A stretch of DNA of 64,000 bases. Origin: Scytonema sp045865695. GTDB lineage: Bacteria > Cyanobacteriota > Cyanobacteriia > Cyanobacteriales > Nostocaceae. This document shows, one piece after another, positions 41,610-50,627 of the stretch. Numbering within the stretch: the stretch's first letter is position 1; every line of letters begins with the position of its first letter. A program made the position numbers and the translations under genes. The notes beneath the pieces are model-generated. The model was not told where the DNA came from. It saw only the letters and a program-made list of their open reading frames with translations, and ran no database searches. The stretch spans positions 44,636 through 108,635 of the forward strand of contig NZ_BAACAP010000232.1 of assembly GCF_045865695.1 (NCBI RefSeq), given 5' to 3'.

Positions 41610-43504
41610 ATATTTGCTTTCTCCAAAACACTAATGATTGGTTCTAAGGTCGGTAATACTCTGGCAATCTCTCTCTCGTTTTTCCGCCATTTGTCACGGG
41701 ATGGTGCTGAAAGGGTTCTTCGAGCGATCGGAAGGGATTGAAACAGAATCTGCTCGACTTTTTCATCCCAGTTAACTCCGGCGAATTGAGCTATCTTGTT
41801 AATACTTTTCTTTGGCTCTTGAATCAGATCGCAATAGCGAATTATACACCAAGAAGTTGAGGGGAGAGCTTTGAGATCGTTTAAGATATAAGTATTAGCA
41901 ATTTTCCACTGCTCAGCAGCGATTTCGGCTAACGAAGACTCCTGCAAAGATGACCATCCTGGAGTTAGCAGAAAACACCACTGCCGATAAGGCCATCCAG
42001 GAAGTGGTTTATAAGAGGGAAACTTTCCCGAACGCCAACCTTCCATGAGGCTACTGATATTTTCTGTATGCTCCCGGTAGAGGAAAATAAAGAGTGCGTC
42101 TGGAAAGACAGCTTTTAAGAAAGGAATCCGCAGGGCATTTTTAGGAGTTTTCTCCAGAAAACGCACTCTTTGAGGCCGTTCTTGGGGAGTTAGACTAAGG
42201 GACTCGCGTCCATCACGATCTTGCAACTGTTTGGCAAAGCGTTCTCGCAAACTCGAGCGGATGTGAGGGAGAGCATCTGCTTCAGTCAAGCGGTTAGAAC
42301 TAAAATTGTGCGCCGAAGGATGAAGTTCTGGAATCCCTTCAATAATTTCGTGACTTTCGTCACCAATTGTCCATAACTCAGGAAACTGGGATAGGGTTTC
42401 AAACAACAAAGTACTGCCAGCCCTGGGTGCGGAGATAATAAAGATTGGTTTCTCAAACTCCGGGGTTTGGAAATCTTTATCAACCATAAGCTTGGCTTTC
42501 AGCTTTTTCCTCGCCAATTGCAACTGCTTGCTGGATTGGTTTGGAAGGGGACGATTCGATGTTAGTAACATCGAGCGAATCACCTTGATGGCATTGTTTC
42601 CATGAACTGATTGCGATTGCCATTTGTTGCCAGAAGCAGCAATGTCATCGTCAAAGCGTGCAATCAGGTCTTGGTAAGCTAACTCTCCACGGCGGTGGTG
42701 TCCAAACTGAGAAAAAGCCTTTTTCCACAGTCTCCTAAATTCTTCCATACTCTGAGCCAGTCGCTGAAAGCTCTGTTGCATAGAAGAGTTTTCTGCATCT
42801 TTGAGGATAAGGGCAGTTAGGTTGTCAATTTCTTGAGGGGTTAATACCTCAAAACTGTCAGGTTCCCAGAGAATCTGACCATCATCATTTACGGTTTCGG
42901 GAATGTCGCTAACTTGTATTGTATCTGATTGGCGATCGCCTCCGTCACTTTTATAGGGTTGCAAAGCTTGCGCCAGCATACTTTGAAAAGCCGATGAACC
43001 TTTTGTTTCCACAATCAAATGAATGCAGTCTTGGTTCGTCTTATTAACCATCCAGTGAAGCTGAGAATTATCGAATGCCCAAACTTCCCCAGCTGCCATG
43101 TGGACATTTTTTCCATTACAGAAGAATTGTACAGCAGGATTGGTGACGATGGGTATGTGAACAGCCATTCGCCGAAACCAGTGGTAGTTGTCATCTGCTT
43201 GCGCTGGTGTCTGTGTTCCACCTGTGATTCGCATCAAGTAGCTGCGGGAGATGGGAGCATTGAGAGCTTTCATCACCTGTTTAAGGTAAGGACAACGCTC
43301 CAGAAAAGGAGTTGGCTGCATGGCACCAGATATCGCGAAATCATCATTGAGGGTACCCGCTACCGATACCAGGATAATCCATGCCTTGCCAGTTATCTTT
43401 GTCGGATACTCATTCCAATCCTGTTCGCTGAATTGGAATTCCTCTTCTAGCCGCTTTATATCTAAGCGCAGGGGAAGTTTGTAGAACTCGGTGTCTAGCT
43501 TCAT
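41600..43504 (-). CDS. Aspartyl/asparaginyl hydroxylase-sulfotransferase fusion
   Basis: 634 residues. Residues about 1-175: hydroxylase-type double-stranded beta helix (HWFRRMAVHIPIVTNPAVQF, GEVWAFDNSQLHWMVNK). Residues about 350-630: sulfotransferase with ISAPRAGSTLLFETL (PAPS loop, Ser358 region) and IFLYREHTENISSLMEGW. The region between is helical. The position that normally has a 2-oxoglutarate-binding Arg before the final strand reads DCIHLIVE, so that residue may be lost. The fusion suggests that one protein hydroxylates and sulfates. Overlaps the radical SAM gene by 4 bases. Confidence 0.85.
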   Translation of the reverse strand: MKLDTEFYKLPLRLDIKRLEEEFQFSEQDWNEYPTKITGKAWIILVSVAGTLNDDFAISGAMQPTPFLERCPYLKQVMKALNAPISRSYLMRITGGTQTPAQADDNYHWFRRMAVHIPIVTNPAVQFFCNGKNVHMAAGEVWAFDNSQLHWMVNKTNQDCIHLIVETKGSSAFQSMLAQALQPYKSDGGDRQSDTIQVSDIPETVNDDGQILWEPDSFEVLTPQEIDNLTALILKDAENSSMQQSFQRLAQSMEEFRRLWKKAFSQFGHHRRGELAYQDLIARFDDDIAASGNKWQSQSVHGNNAIKVIRSMLLTSNRPLPNQSSKQLQLARKKLKAKLMVDKDFQTPEFEKPIFIISAPRAGSTLLFETLSQFPELWTIGDESHEIIEGIPELHPSAHNFSSNRLTEADALPHIRSSLRERFAKQLQDRDGRESLSLTPQERPQRVRFLEKTPKNALRIPFLKAVFPDALFIFLYREHTENISSLMEGWRSGKFPSYKPLPGWPYRQWCFLLTPGWSSLQESSLAEIAAEQWKIANTYILNDLKALPSTSWCIIRYCDLIQEPKKSINKIAQFAGVNWDEKVEQILFQSLPIARRTLSAPSRDKWRKNEREIARVLPTLEPIISVLEKANICQ

Positions 43505-44787
43505 CGCATTTCTTTAAGATAATCTGCCAGAGTCTTACCAACATAGTCCCCATAAAGTATGCCCTTTGACGTCAATTTAATTTCTGTGTCTGACACAGAG
43601 ATGAAGTCTTGTGATTTGAGTTGTTTCAAGGGAGTAGAGCATATAGACTCTAGCTTAAAACCGTGTTTCTTTTGAAAGGCTTTCAAATCTAAAGTTAGCA
43701 GTTTCATTCCCAACAAAACATCTCGAATCATCCGCTCCAAACTGTTATAACAGTAGCCTCGGGACAAAGGTAACTCCCCGGATTCAATGGTAGGTGCATA
43801 CTTTTCTAGATCGCTGGTATTCTGAATCAGCACATCCCCCAGACAACCAAAGGCGGAGACACCTAAACCGTAGAAATCCATTCCTCGCCAAATGTTGGCA
43901 ATGTACTCGCTCTTGTCGCTTCCATTCTTGGTATATGTAAAGAAACTCCAAGGGATGTAGTTAGTCTGCTCAAACCTCTCCATAGCGTACTGCATGAATT
44001 GCAGTTCTTCCTCTTCTGCGGGGAGTTGTATGATTTCTTCTCTAACTCCAGTTTTATAAACGCCTGTGTTAGCAAATGCTTCCATCTTATAAACTGTGAT
44101 GCTCTCTACTCCTGTATTAATGGCGCATTCTAAACTGTCTTTCCAAGTTTCTTGTGTTTCTCCAGCCAATCCACTGAGCAAATCAATATTAATTGCCCAT
44201 TTTCCTTGACCAGCTTTCTGAGCAATATCTATAGCTCTGTAAGCTTGTTTTTCATCGTGTCCCCGTCCGCTCAGTTTGATAATCTTATTGTTAAAGGATT
44301 GTACACCCATACTGAGACGATTGACTCCCAGTTGAGCGAGAACTTCCATTTTTGACTTAGAAACTGTCAGCGGTTCAGCTTCAACGGAAAACTGCTTTCT
44401 GTCATCAAAGAACTTGAAGTTCTCCCGGAGGGATTCAACAATTTGTACGAAGTGATGCTCCAAGAGCAGGGTTGGCGTTCCTCCCCCAAAATAAACAGCG
44501 TGAATTGGTCTGTTACCCAACTGAAAGCGATCGGCAGCCATCTTGATTTCTTGACAAAGATCTGCTACATATCCTTCTACTTCCGGTCTTTCTTTCAAAT
44601 CAACTGTTTTGTAGTAACAAAAGGCGCACCTTTGCGTACAGAAGGGGATATGAACGTAGATGCACATCGGCTGTTCTTGTAGCTTCTCTTGCAGTGCCTC
44701 TTTTCTCCATTGCCGAAAGGGTGGATAGTTAGGAATTAGAGGTATTCGTTGGGGGGACAGGGTGATGGGTTCAACTGTTAACGTCAT
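43501..44787 (-). CDS. HemN/HemW-like radical SAM enzyme
   Basis: 428 residues. The [4Fe-4S]/SAM motif CxxxCxxC is at Cys50, 54 and 57 (HIPFCTQRCAFC), followed by YFGGGTPTLL and RLSMGVQSFNN as in coproporphyrinogen III oxidase-like proteins. The C-terminal part has a HemN_C-like winged domain (FQKKHGFKLESI). HemN-like class C enzymes in natural-product clusters methylate or cyclopropanate sp2 carbons; haem biosynthesis is unlikely in this context. No cobalamin domain is seen. Confidence 0.85.
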   Translation of the reverse strand: MTLTVEPITLSPQRIPLIPNYPPFRQWRKEALQEKLQEQPMCIYVHIPFCTQRCAFCYYKTVDLKERPEVEGYVADLCQEIKMAADRFQLGNRPIHAVYFGGGTPTLLLEHHFVQIVESLRENFKFFDDRKQFSVEAEPLTVSKSKMEVLAQLGVNRLSMGVQSFNNKIIKLSGRGHDEKQAYRAIDIAQKAGQGKWAINIDLLSGLAGETQETWKDSLECAINTGVESITVYKMEAFANTGVYKTGVREEIIQLPAEEEELQFMQYAMERFEQTNYIPWSFFTYTKNGSDKSEYIANIWRGMDFYGLGVSAFGCLGDVLIQNTSDLEKYAPTIESGELPLSRGYCYNSLERMIRDVLLGMKLLTLDLKAFQKKHGFKLESICSTPLKQLKSQDFISVSDTEIKLTSKGILYGDYVGKTLADYLKEMR

Positions 44788-44851
44788 GGTGTTGCGTGTT
44801 AGGGGTTGAGTACTCAGGAGACAGGAGTCACTTTTGCATACTTCTCTTCGT

Positions 44852-45127
44852 TTATCCTGCTGTTAGTGTTTGTCTTGATTCCATTTTCTGAGCAATGAAA
44901 TCAGCTAATACTTTCAGGCTGCTGAAGGATTCAGTTCCCAGTTCGGAGTCGGAAAACTCTATACCAAAATGTTTCTCGATTAAAGAGATCAGCTCGACGG
45001 TAGCAATAGAGTCAAATCCCAGACCATCCTCAAACAAAGATACATTTTCATCAATTTCTTCGGGCTTGAGATTGACATCTAGCTCCTCAGCAATAATTGT
45101 TTTTAGATTGTTTACTATATCAAACAT
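44852..45127 (-). CDS. Acyl carrier protein
   Basis: 91 residues; the phosphopantetheine attachment site is Ser40 in GLGFDSIATVELI. Acidic four-helix pattern of a free ACP. AGGAGATAATAAA precedes the ATG, and the gene begins 4 bases after the acyl-AMP ligase stop. It should be charged by that ligase and deliver the acyl unit to the downstream line. Confidence 0.9.
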   Translation of the reverse strand: MFDIVNNLKTIIAEELDVNLKPEEIDENVSLFEDGLGFDSIATVELISLIEKHFGIEFSDSELGTESFSSLKVLADFIAQKMESRQTLTAG

Positions 45128-45131
45128 TTTA

Positions 45132-46616
45132 TTATCTCCTGATTAAATTCATTTCCTCTTGTTTGTCGGTCATAGCGATGAGCTTTTGTCTATCAACCTT
45201 GCCATTAGGTAGCATTGGTAAGGAGTTGACAATCAATACGTAATCTGGAATTGCACGTTTGGGCAGAATATTGAAACAGGATGCGCGTATATCCGCTTCA
45301 GAAATATTTGTGCCTTTGGCAAGGACGCAGTAAGCGATAAGTCCTTTGCCTCGTTGGCTTTCTCCGTGAGATTCTACTACCACGGATTCGATTCCTTCAA
45401 TAGTCTCAATTGCTTTTTCTACGTCACTGAAGATCGTCAATAAACCATCTCGGTTAACACTGCGATCGCATCTTCCGAGAACTTCTATATAACCGTCCAA
45501 CCCAATTCGACCCAAGTCTTTTGTTCGGAACCAACGATCCTGACTATCTTGGTTTTCATGTTTTGGCATTCCGTCTGCATCGACATATCCATCGAAACCA
45601 TATTTATGGTGACACCAGAGTTCGCCGATAGTGTCATTGGTTTCAGCTTGGTTTTCTTCCACACGCATTTGTACGCCTGACATCGGTAAACCGACTTTTT
45701 GCAAGCGTACTTCCAGAGAATCTTCTGGATTAGCAGCCGCGATGACTCCCATTTCCGTACTGCCGTATAATTTTACCAGACAACCGAAATGAGATTCATA
45801 TTTTCCAAATGTATCTTCTCTAATGCGATCGCCTGCTGCTACCGTCAGTTTATATGCCCTAGAAGATTTTCGCCCTTTTAACAAGGTTTCGCAAAAAATC
45901 GGGGTCATAAAAGCAATGTTTGGGTTAAATTCCTTCTCTCGCTGTAGGTATCTCAGCAGGTTAGCACCTTTCTGGATGTCAATGGATGCTCCAACTGCCA
46001 CACTAGGAAGAAACGCTGCACCTAGACCATACATATGATAAATTGGTACGGGAATTGCCACTCTGTCATCGCCCTTCAAGCTTAATCTTTCCACACAGTT
46101 GAGTGAGTTTGAAAGGACATTTGCGTGCGAGTGAACCGCGATTTTAGGTGTTCCGGTACTCCCTGATGTTCGCATATAAAGTTTTTTGCCAGCGTAATTT
46201 TTTCCCCGATCGCAGTCAATCCATTCTTCATTTTTCAGAATTTGCAAAAAGCTATTAGGATCTTCCAAACTTACCGCTTTTCCTTCTTCAGTGAGACTTT
46301 CAGCCCTCAATCTGTAGCGGCAGAATCTGGGAATCGGTTGCTGAGAATCTAGTTGTTGAGATGTCTTAACTTCTTTGGGTAAAAGTAGAAAACTGTAGCC
46401 TTTCTCCAGCAGGTATAATAGTACTATTATACTGGGTATAGAATTCTCGCATTCCAGTGCTACTGCCGCGCTCTCCGATATTAATTGTTCTGGAAAAAAC
46501 TTTTGAAGGCATTCAAAGATTTTAAAAATGTCTGGGTAGTGTAATATGAACTGCCCATCAGTAATTACATTTTCTTTGCATGAATTTAAGGTTTCTTTGT
46601 CTTGAATTAGGAACAT
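45132..46616 (-). CDS. Acyl-AMP ligase (AMP-binding enzyme), loader of the free ACP
   Basis: 494 residues of the ANL superfamily. P-loop TSGSTGTPK, KLYGSTEMGV (A5 core), WFRTKDLGRIGLDGYIEVLGR (A7-A8) and a C-terminal LPMLPNGKVDRQKL (A10 Lys). The substrate pocket is not of the amino-acid type. Because a chorismate-lyase-like gene lies in the same arm, 4-hydroxybenzoate is a reasonable candidate substrate. First gene of the leftward arm, transcribed from the divergent region at 46.6-48.1 kb. Confidence 0.87.
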   Translation of the reverse strand: MFLIQDKETLNSCKENVITDGQFILHYPDIFKIFECLQKFFPEQLISESAAVALECENSIPSIIVLLYLLEKGYSFLLLPKEVKTSQQLDSQQPIPRFCRYRLRAESLTEEGKAVSLEDPNSFLQILKNEEWIDCDRGKNYAGKKLYMRTSGSTGTPKIAVHSHANVLSNSLNCVERLSLKGDDRVAIPVPIYHMYGLGAAFLPSVAVGASIDIQKGANLLRYLQREKEFNPNIAFMTPIFCETLLKGRKSSRAYKLTVAAGDRIREDTFGKYESHFGCLVKLYGSTEMGVIAAANPEDSLEVRLQKVGLPMSGVQMRVEENQAETNDTIGELWCHHKYGFDGYVDADGMPKHENQDSQDRWFRTKDLGRIGLDGYIEVLGRCDRSVNRDGLLTIFSDVEKAIETIEGIESVVVESHGESQRGKGLIAYCVLAKGTNISEADIRASCFNILPKRAIPDYVLIVNSLPMLPNGKVDRQKLIAMTDKQEEMNLIRR

Positions 46617-47022
46617 TTAATTGTATATGCGATTAAGCCAGCGTAAATAAAGATAATTAAACTTAAGTATGCTTTTTAGCTGTTAATTGCTTTGAAAGCA
46701 TTCTAACAACCACCTGATATATCCAAAATATAAAAAGTTCAGACGCCAATGTAGGTGCTGTATAAGCCTCAGGTTTGATTGAGCTTATTTTGACTCACAT
46801 TTGATTAGGCGTCGTCATTTGATGAAACCAGAATAATCTAGATTGTCTCTAAAGTTAAAGGTATATTTTAAATTTATTAATGTATAACAAGATACTTATT
46901 TAACTAACTTATACGTTTTTGGTTAAAACCTAATAATCTATCGATTTATAGTTGTTATTTTTTATATTAAATTCTAAATATGAATACTTAATAGAACCGT
47001 ATGTTTAATAAAAAATATACCA

Positions 47023-47059
47023 AGAACTTCTAGTTATGATGACCATAACTAGAAGTTCT
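47023..47059. promoter_or_regulatory. Perfect 16-base palindrome with 5-base loop
   Basis: AGAACTTCTAGTTATG, loop ATGAC, CATAACTAGAAGTTCT. It has no T-run, and no gene ends nearby. It sits about 400 bases upstream of the leftward arm inside the divergent region, so an operator or RNA hairpin is more likely than a terminator. Confidence 0.55.
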
Positions 47060-47846
47060 GTATTATACATATTTATAAAAAAAATCCTTGAAATACTTGT
47101 TTTCAAAGACTTAGTCATTGTATTATTTGTTTGTTGAATCATCAGAATAATAAATAAAAGTGTAAATTCAAACGGATTATGGTACACGTAAAAGACTTTA
47201 TCCTTTCCCCCCTAGCCAATTGATTCAACACTAGCCTATACTACGTTTTATGAAGAAATTTTTAGAGTGAATTCTCAAAAAAGAAAAGACATACGTTACA
47301 GCATAATTTATCTGAATTTATTTCTTTATTAATTATTCTGATAACTTAAAACAACAACAATACTACGAACAAATGCTTGGTAGTAAGACTTTTCAAGTAC
47401 TTTAAAAAGTTATCTGACAGAAAAAAGATAGCTTTACGTATTTTTAAATACAATAAAAAGTTTTGAGTGTTAATACTTAAATAATACTTAGTATTTCAAA
47501 TAACGAAAAAGTGTAGTTTTCAGTATTTACTGCAATTAAGTTGTGGAATACTAGTGTAGCATAATACTCTATAGCTAAAAAATACTTTATTTTTAAGTAT
47601 TAAATCGAACATTAAAGATTTACTCGGTTAAGGAATTTTATATAAGTAATTCTAATGAATAGCATTTTATACAAGTAAAAAATAGCGGTACATAGCTTAA
47701 TTTTGGAGAGACAATAGGTTAATGTGTTCTATGTGACTTAACCATCAATTTAATATTTACTTAGAAATCGATCGAGATAGACGAGATCGGAAAGCCTAAG
47801 AATTTATTCTGAGGTTGATAGCTGAAGTCGGCAATCGCCGACTCAA

Positions 47847-48045
47847 ACAAATTTCGATTTAGTCCGGTTCGTTGAAACTCGCAAACACGTCAAATCTGGA
47901 ATTTATCGTGCCAGAGTTAAAACTCCTACTGAGAAAGGAGTAGAAGTGCGCTCTTAGCGGTCATCGTATTGCTGTAGATCGACAGCACATTTTGGTAAAA
48001 GATGGAAATTTCGCTCTTATCAACTCCGAGAAACCGGGTTTTTAG
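47847..48045 (+). pseudogene. Degraded coding relic whose tail became the NRPS leader
   Basis: Frame 1 reads TNFDLVRFVETRKHVKSGIY and RARVKTPTEKGVEV. After a frameshift near 47945-47958 the next frame reads SGHRIAVDRQHILVKDGNFA and LINSEKPGF, then a stop. The family is not identified; a mobile-element protein is possible. The last 17 codons (LVKDGNF...EKPGF) are the same DNA that precedes all three NRPS genes. Confidence 0.5.
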
Positions 48046-48098
48046 GATTAGTGAATTGAGGTCATTAAAATCGAAAATCTGAAGGGACATAAATTAAG
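47993..48098 (+). repeat. NRPS leader repeat, copy 1
   Basis: 106 bases starting TGGTAAAAGATGGAAATT and ending at the NRPS-1 ATG. Nearly identical copies precede NRPS-2 (50932-51036) and NRPS-3 (55700-55805). This copy lacks the left arm of the AAACCGGGTTT hairpin present in the other two. Confidence 0.9.
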
Positions 48099-50627
48099 AT
48101 GACTGCACAAAAACCATCTCCAAACGAAATTGACTCAAGCTCTAACGTGTTATTTAAAGAACAATCAATAAGCTCTGAAATAGAATTAAAAAAAATTATT
48201 TTTGAATTTAATGATACCACCAAAAATTATCCCCAAGACAAATGTATTCATCAGTTGTTTGAAGAACAAGTAGAACGCACACCAGATGCGCTCGCTGTAG
48301 TCTCAGAAGAACAGGAGTTAACCTACCACTCACTAAATCAAAAGGCAAACAAAATCGCGCATTATCTCCAAACATTGGGAGTTGAACCAGAAGTGCTGGT
48401 GGGACTGTGTGTGGAACGTTCGATGGAAATGGTCATTGGGATTTTAGGTATTCTCAAAGCAGGAGGAGCATATGTGCCCATAGACCCTAACTACCCACAA
48501 CAGCGCATAGCATATATGGTGAGTGATGCTCGTGTACCGATAGTGCTAACTCAGCGTCACTTAGTAGATTTATTACCAGGAACTGACGCGAAAGTCTTAT
48601 GCTTGGATCGCGATCGACAGTTGTGGTCAGGTCAAAATCAACACAATCCATCATCAGAGGTAAAACCAGAAAATTTAGCATATGTCATCTACACCTCAGG
48701 CTCAACAGGCAAACCAAAAGGGGTAACGATCGAACATCGCTCTGTAGTCAATTTTACAGAGGCAGAAACCGAAAAATGGGGAATCAACAGTAGCGATCGC
48801 GTCCTGCAATTTGGCTCTATTAGTTTTGATGTCGTATCAAAAGATATTTACCCTTGCTGGAGTGTGGGTGGAACTGTGGTACTTCGCACCCAACAAATGT
48901 TGAGTTCGCTCTCGACATTTGTGCAAAAGTGCTGGGAGTGGAAGCTGACGGTGATGAATCTGCCAACCGCATTTTGGCACCAGTTGATGACTGAATTAGC
49001 CAGAACCCACGAAAGCTTACCTCCATCTTTAAGACTGATATTTATCGGCGGAGAACGAGTACTACCAGAAAAAGTCAAGCTGTGGCAAGAGTATGTACGG
49101 GATATGTTGCACTCCCTGAAGCTAGTGGAACCGCCACAGTTGCTCAATGCCTATGGTCCCACAGAAACGACTGTAGTGGCAATGTTCTTTGACTTATCTA
49201 ATTACATCCCAGAAAATACACAGTCCTCTATTCCTATAGGTCGCCCAATTACCAATACCCAAACCTATATTCTTGATACTGAATTACAACCAGTACCAAT
49301 TGGAGTCAGGGGCGAACTGTATATTGGGGGGGACGGTCTAGCTAGAGGCTATCTCAACCGCTCGGATTTAACAACCGAAAAATTTATCCAAAACCCTTTC
49401 AATACCTCGCAACGCCTTTACAAAACAGGTGACTATGCTCGTTATCTCCCGGACGGTAATATTGAGTTTCTAGGTCGCATTGATAACCAAGTAAAAATTC
49501 GGGGCTTTCGCATCGAACTGGGTGAAATTGAATCTGTCTTGGAGCAACATCCGGCGATTGCACAAGCAGTCGTTATCCCTCAAGAAGATTCTCTAAGTGA
49601 TAAACGCTTGATTGCTTACGTAGTCCCTGATTTCGGTTCTCTTGAGCGAGCGGAGCCAGAAAGATTGCAGCAGGAATACATTTCTCTTTGGCAAACAATC
49701 TATGAACAACCCGATCGCCAAACACCGACTGAACAAAATGCTACCTTTAACATATTTGGCTGGAATAGCAGTTATACCCTTGAGCCGCTCCCCGAAGCTG
49801 AAATGCACGAATGGGTTAAACAAACTGTAGCTCGCATTCAAGATTTAAAACCAAAAAAAGTGTTAGAAATTGGTTGTGGGACAGGTTTGTTGCTGACGCG
49901 AATAGCACCTAATTGTCAAGAGTATGTGGGGATTGATTATTCAAAATCTGCTCTAGATTACATTCGCCAAATTCAACCGATTGTTCCAGGCTTAGACCAT
50001 GTCACTTTATTAGAACGCACAGCAGATGATTTGAGGGGATTGGCAGAAGCCAGCTTTGATACTATCATCATGAATTCAGTTTTGCAATACTTCCCCAATG
50101 CTGGTTACTTGTTACGTGTCTTGGCAGGGGCACTCAAGTTGGTGAAAAGTGGCGGTCACATTTTAATTGGTGACATTCGCAATTTAGCGCTTTTAGAAAC
50201 TTATTGCACTTGCGTGGAATTCTATCGTGCGGCTAGTCATGTCGAAAAGAGCAAATTGCAACAAAGAATTAACCAACGACGCAAAGCGGAAGAGGAATTA
50301 TTACTAGATCCCAAGTATTTCTTAGCCTTTGCCATTTTACTCTACTGCTACAGTGGCTGTGAAGATATTGTTATTGGCGCTCCTGCTACCACCCGCAATC
50401 ATTGGAAGCTCGAATCTCTGATTGGCGATTTTGGTAAAATGTTGGTGCTACGTATTAACCTGAAGGGAAATCCTAGTTTCAATGAGTTACTAACTCGAGT
50501 TCGACAGGAGATGGTTTCAGCTATGGCTAACCAAGATGTGCCCTTTGGTCAATTGGCAAAAACCTTACAACTCGAACGCCAAGGCAATCATCTCCTTTTC
50601 AAGATATGTGTAGACTTCTTATTATAG
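48099..50627 (+). CDS. NRPS-1: adenylation-methyltransferase protein with internal deletion, ends at in-frame TAG
   Basis: 842 residues. Adenylation domain from about residue 45 (YTSGSTGKPKG, NAYGPTETT, YKTGDYARYLPDG), interrupted after RIELGEIESVLEQHP by a methyltransferase (VLEIGCGTGLLL, SAM motif I). At LLDPKYF the methyltransferase stops and the late part of a condensation domain follows at once (YSGCEDIVIGAP). The A-domain tail, carrier domain and the condensation His motif are gone. By-eye specificity residues D-V-K-N-F-G-A-V-V equal those of NRPS-3. The frame continues past the TAG to 50888. Confidence 0.85.
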   Translation: MTAQKPSPNEIDSSSNVLFKEQSISSEIELKKIIFEFNDTTKNYPQDKCIHQLFEEQVERTPDALAVVSEEQELTYHSLNQKANKIAHYLQTLGVEPEVLVGLCVERSMEMVIGILGILKAGGAYVPIDPNYPQQRIAYMVSDARVPIVLTQRHLVDLLPGTDAKVLCLDRDRQLWSGQNQHNPSSEVKPENLAYVIYTSGSTGKPKGVTIEHRSVVNFTEAETEKWGINSSDRVLQFGSISFDVVSKDIYPCWSVGGTVVLRTQQMLSSLSTFVQKCWEWKLTVMNLPTAFWHQLMTELARTHESLPPSLRLIFIGGERVLPEKVKLWQEYVRDMLHSLKLVEPPQLLNAYGPTETTVVAMFFDLSNYIPENTQSSIPIGRPITNTQTYILDTELQPVPIGVRGELYIGGDGLARGYLNRSDLTTEKFIQNPFNTSQRLYKTGDYARYLPDGNIEFLGRIDNQVKIRGFRIELGEIESVLEQHPAIAQAVVIPQEDSLSDKRLIAYVVPDFGSLERAEPERLQQEYISLWQTIYEQPDRQTPTEQNATFNIFGWNSSYTLEPLPEAEMHEWVKQTVARIQDLKPKKVLEIGCGTGLLLTRIAPNCQEYVGIDYSKSALDYIRQIQPIVPGLDHVTLLERTADDLRGLAEASFDTIIMNSVLQYFPNAGYLLRVLAGALKLVKSGGHILIGDIRNLALLETYCTCVEFYRAASHVEKSKLQQRINQRRKAEEELLLDPKYFLAFAILLYCYSGCEDIVIGAPATTRNHWKLESLIGDFGKMLVLRINLKGNPSFNELLTRVRQEMVSAMANQDVPFGQLAKTLQLERQGNHLLFKICVDFLL

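Larger units (their letters stand above)
46617..48098. other. Divergent AT-rich control region of the biosynthetic cluster
   Basis: 1482 bases without a gene. Very AT-rich. It holds a perfect palindrome (47023-47059), several AATACTT/AAGTATT motifs (around 46983, 47089, 47470-47500, 47580-47605), a degraded coding relic (47847-48045) and the first copy of the NRPS leader repeat (47993-48098). Promoters for both cluster arms must lie here. Confidence 0.65.

Noticed and set aside
40464..43504. Saxitoxin or cylindrospermopsin cluster
   Set aside because: The amidinotransferase, sulfotransferase and APS kinase genes recall them, but the defining genes (SxtA-like starter PKS, CyrB-F PKS modules, cytidine-deaminase-like SxtB) are absent.
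47005..47187. 60-codon minus-strand frame in the divergent region
   Set aside because: AT-rich, hydrophobic by composition only; it runs through the perfect palindrome and has no ribosome-binding site.
48487..49841. Antisense open frames inside the NRPS adenylation domains (also at 56555-56854)
   Set aside because: They mirror conserved coding sequence of the NRPS; the near-identical pair simply reflects the duplicated A domain.
7698..50627. Stop-codon reassignment in this genome
   Set aside because: TAG, TAA and TGA all appear as internal stops, and all three also terminate normal genes here, so no single reassigned codon fits.
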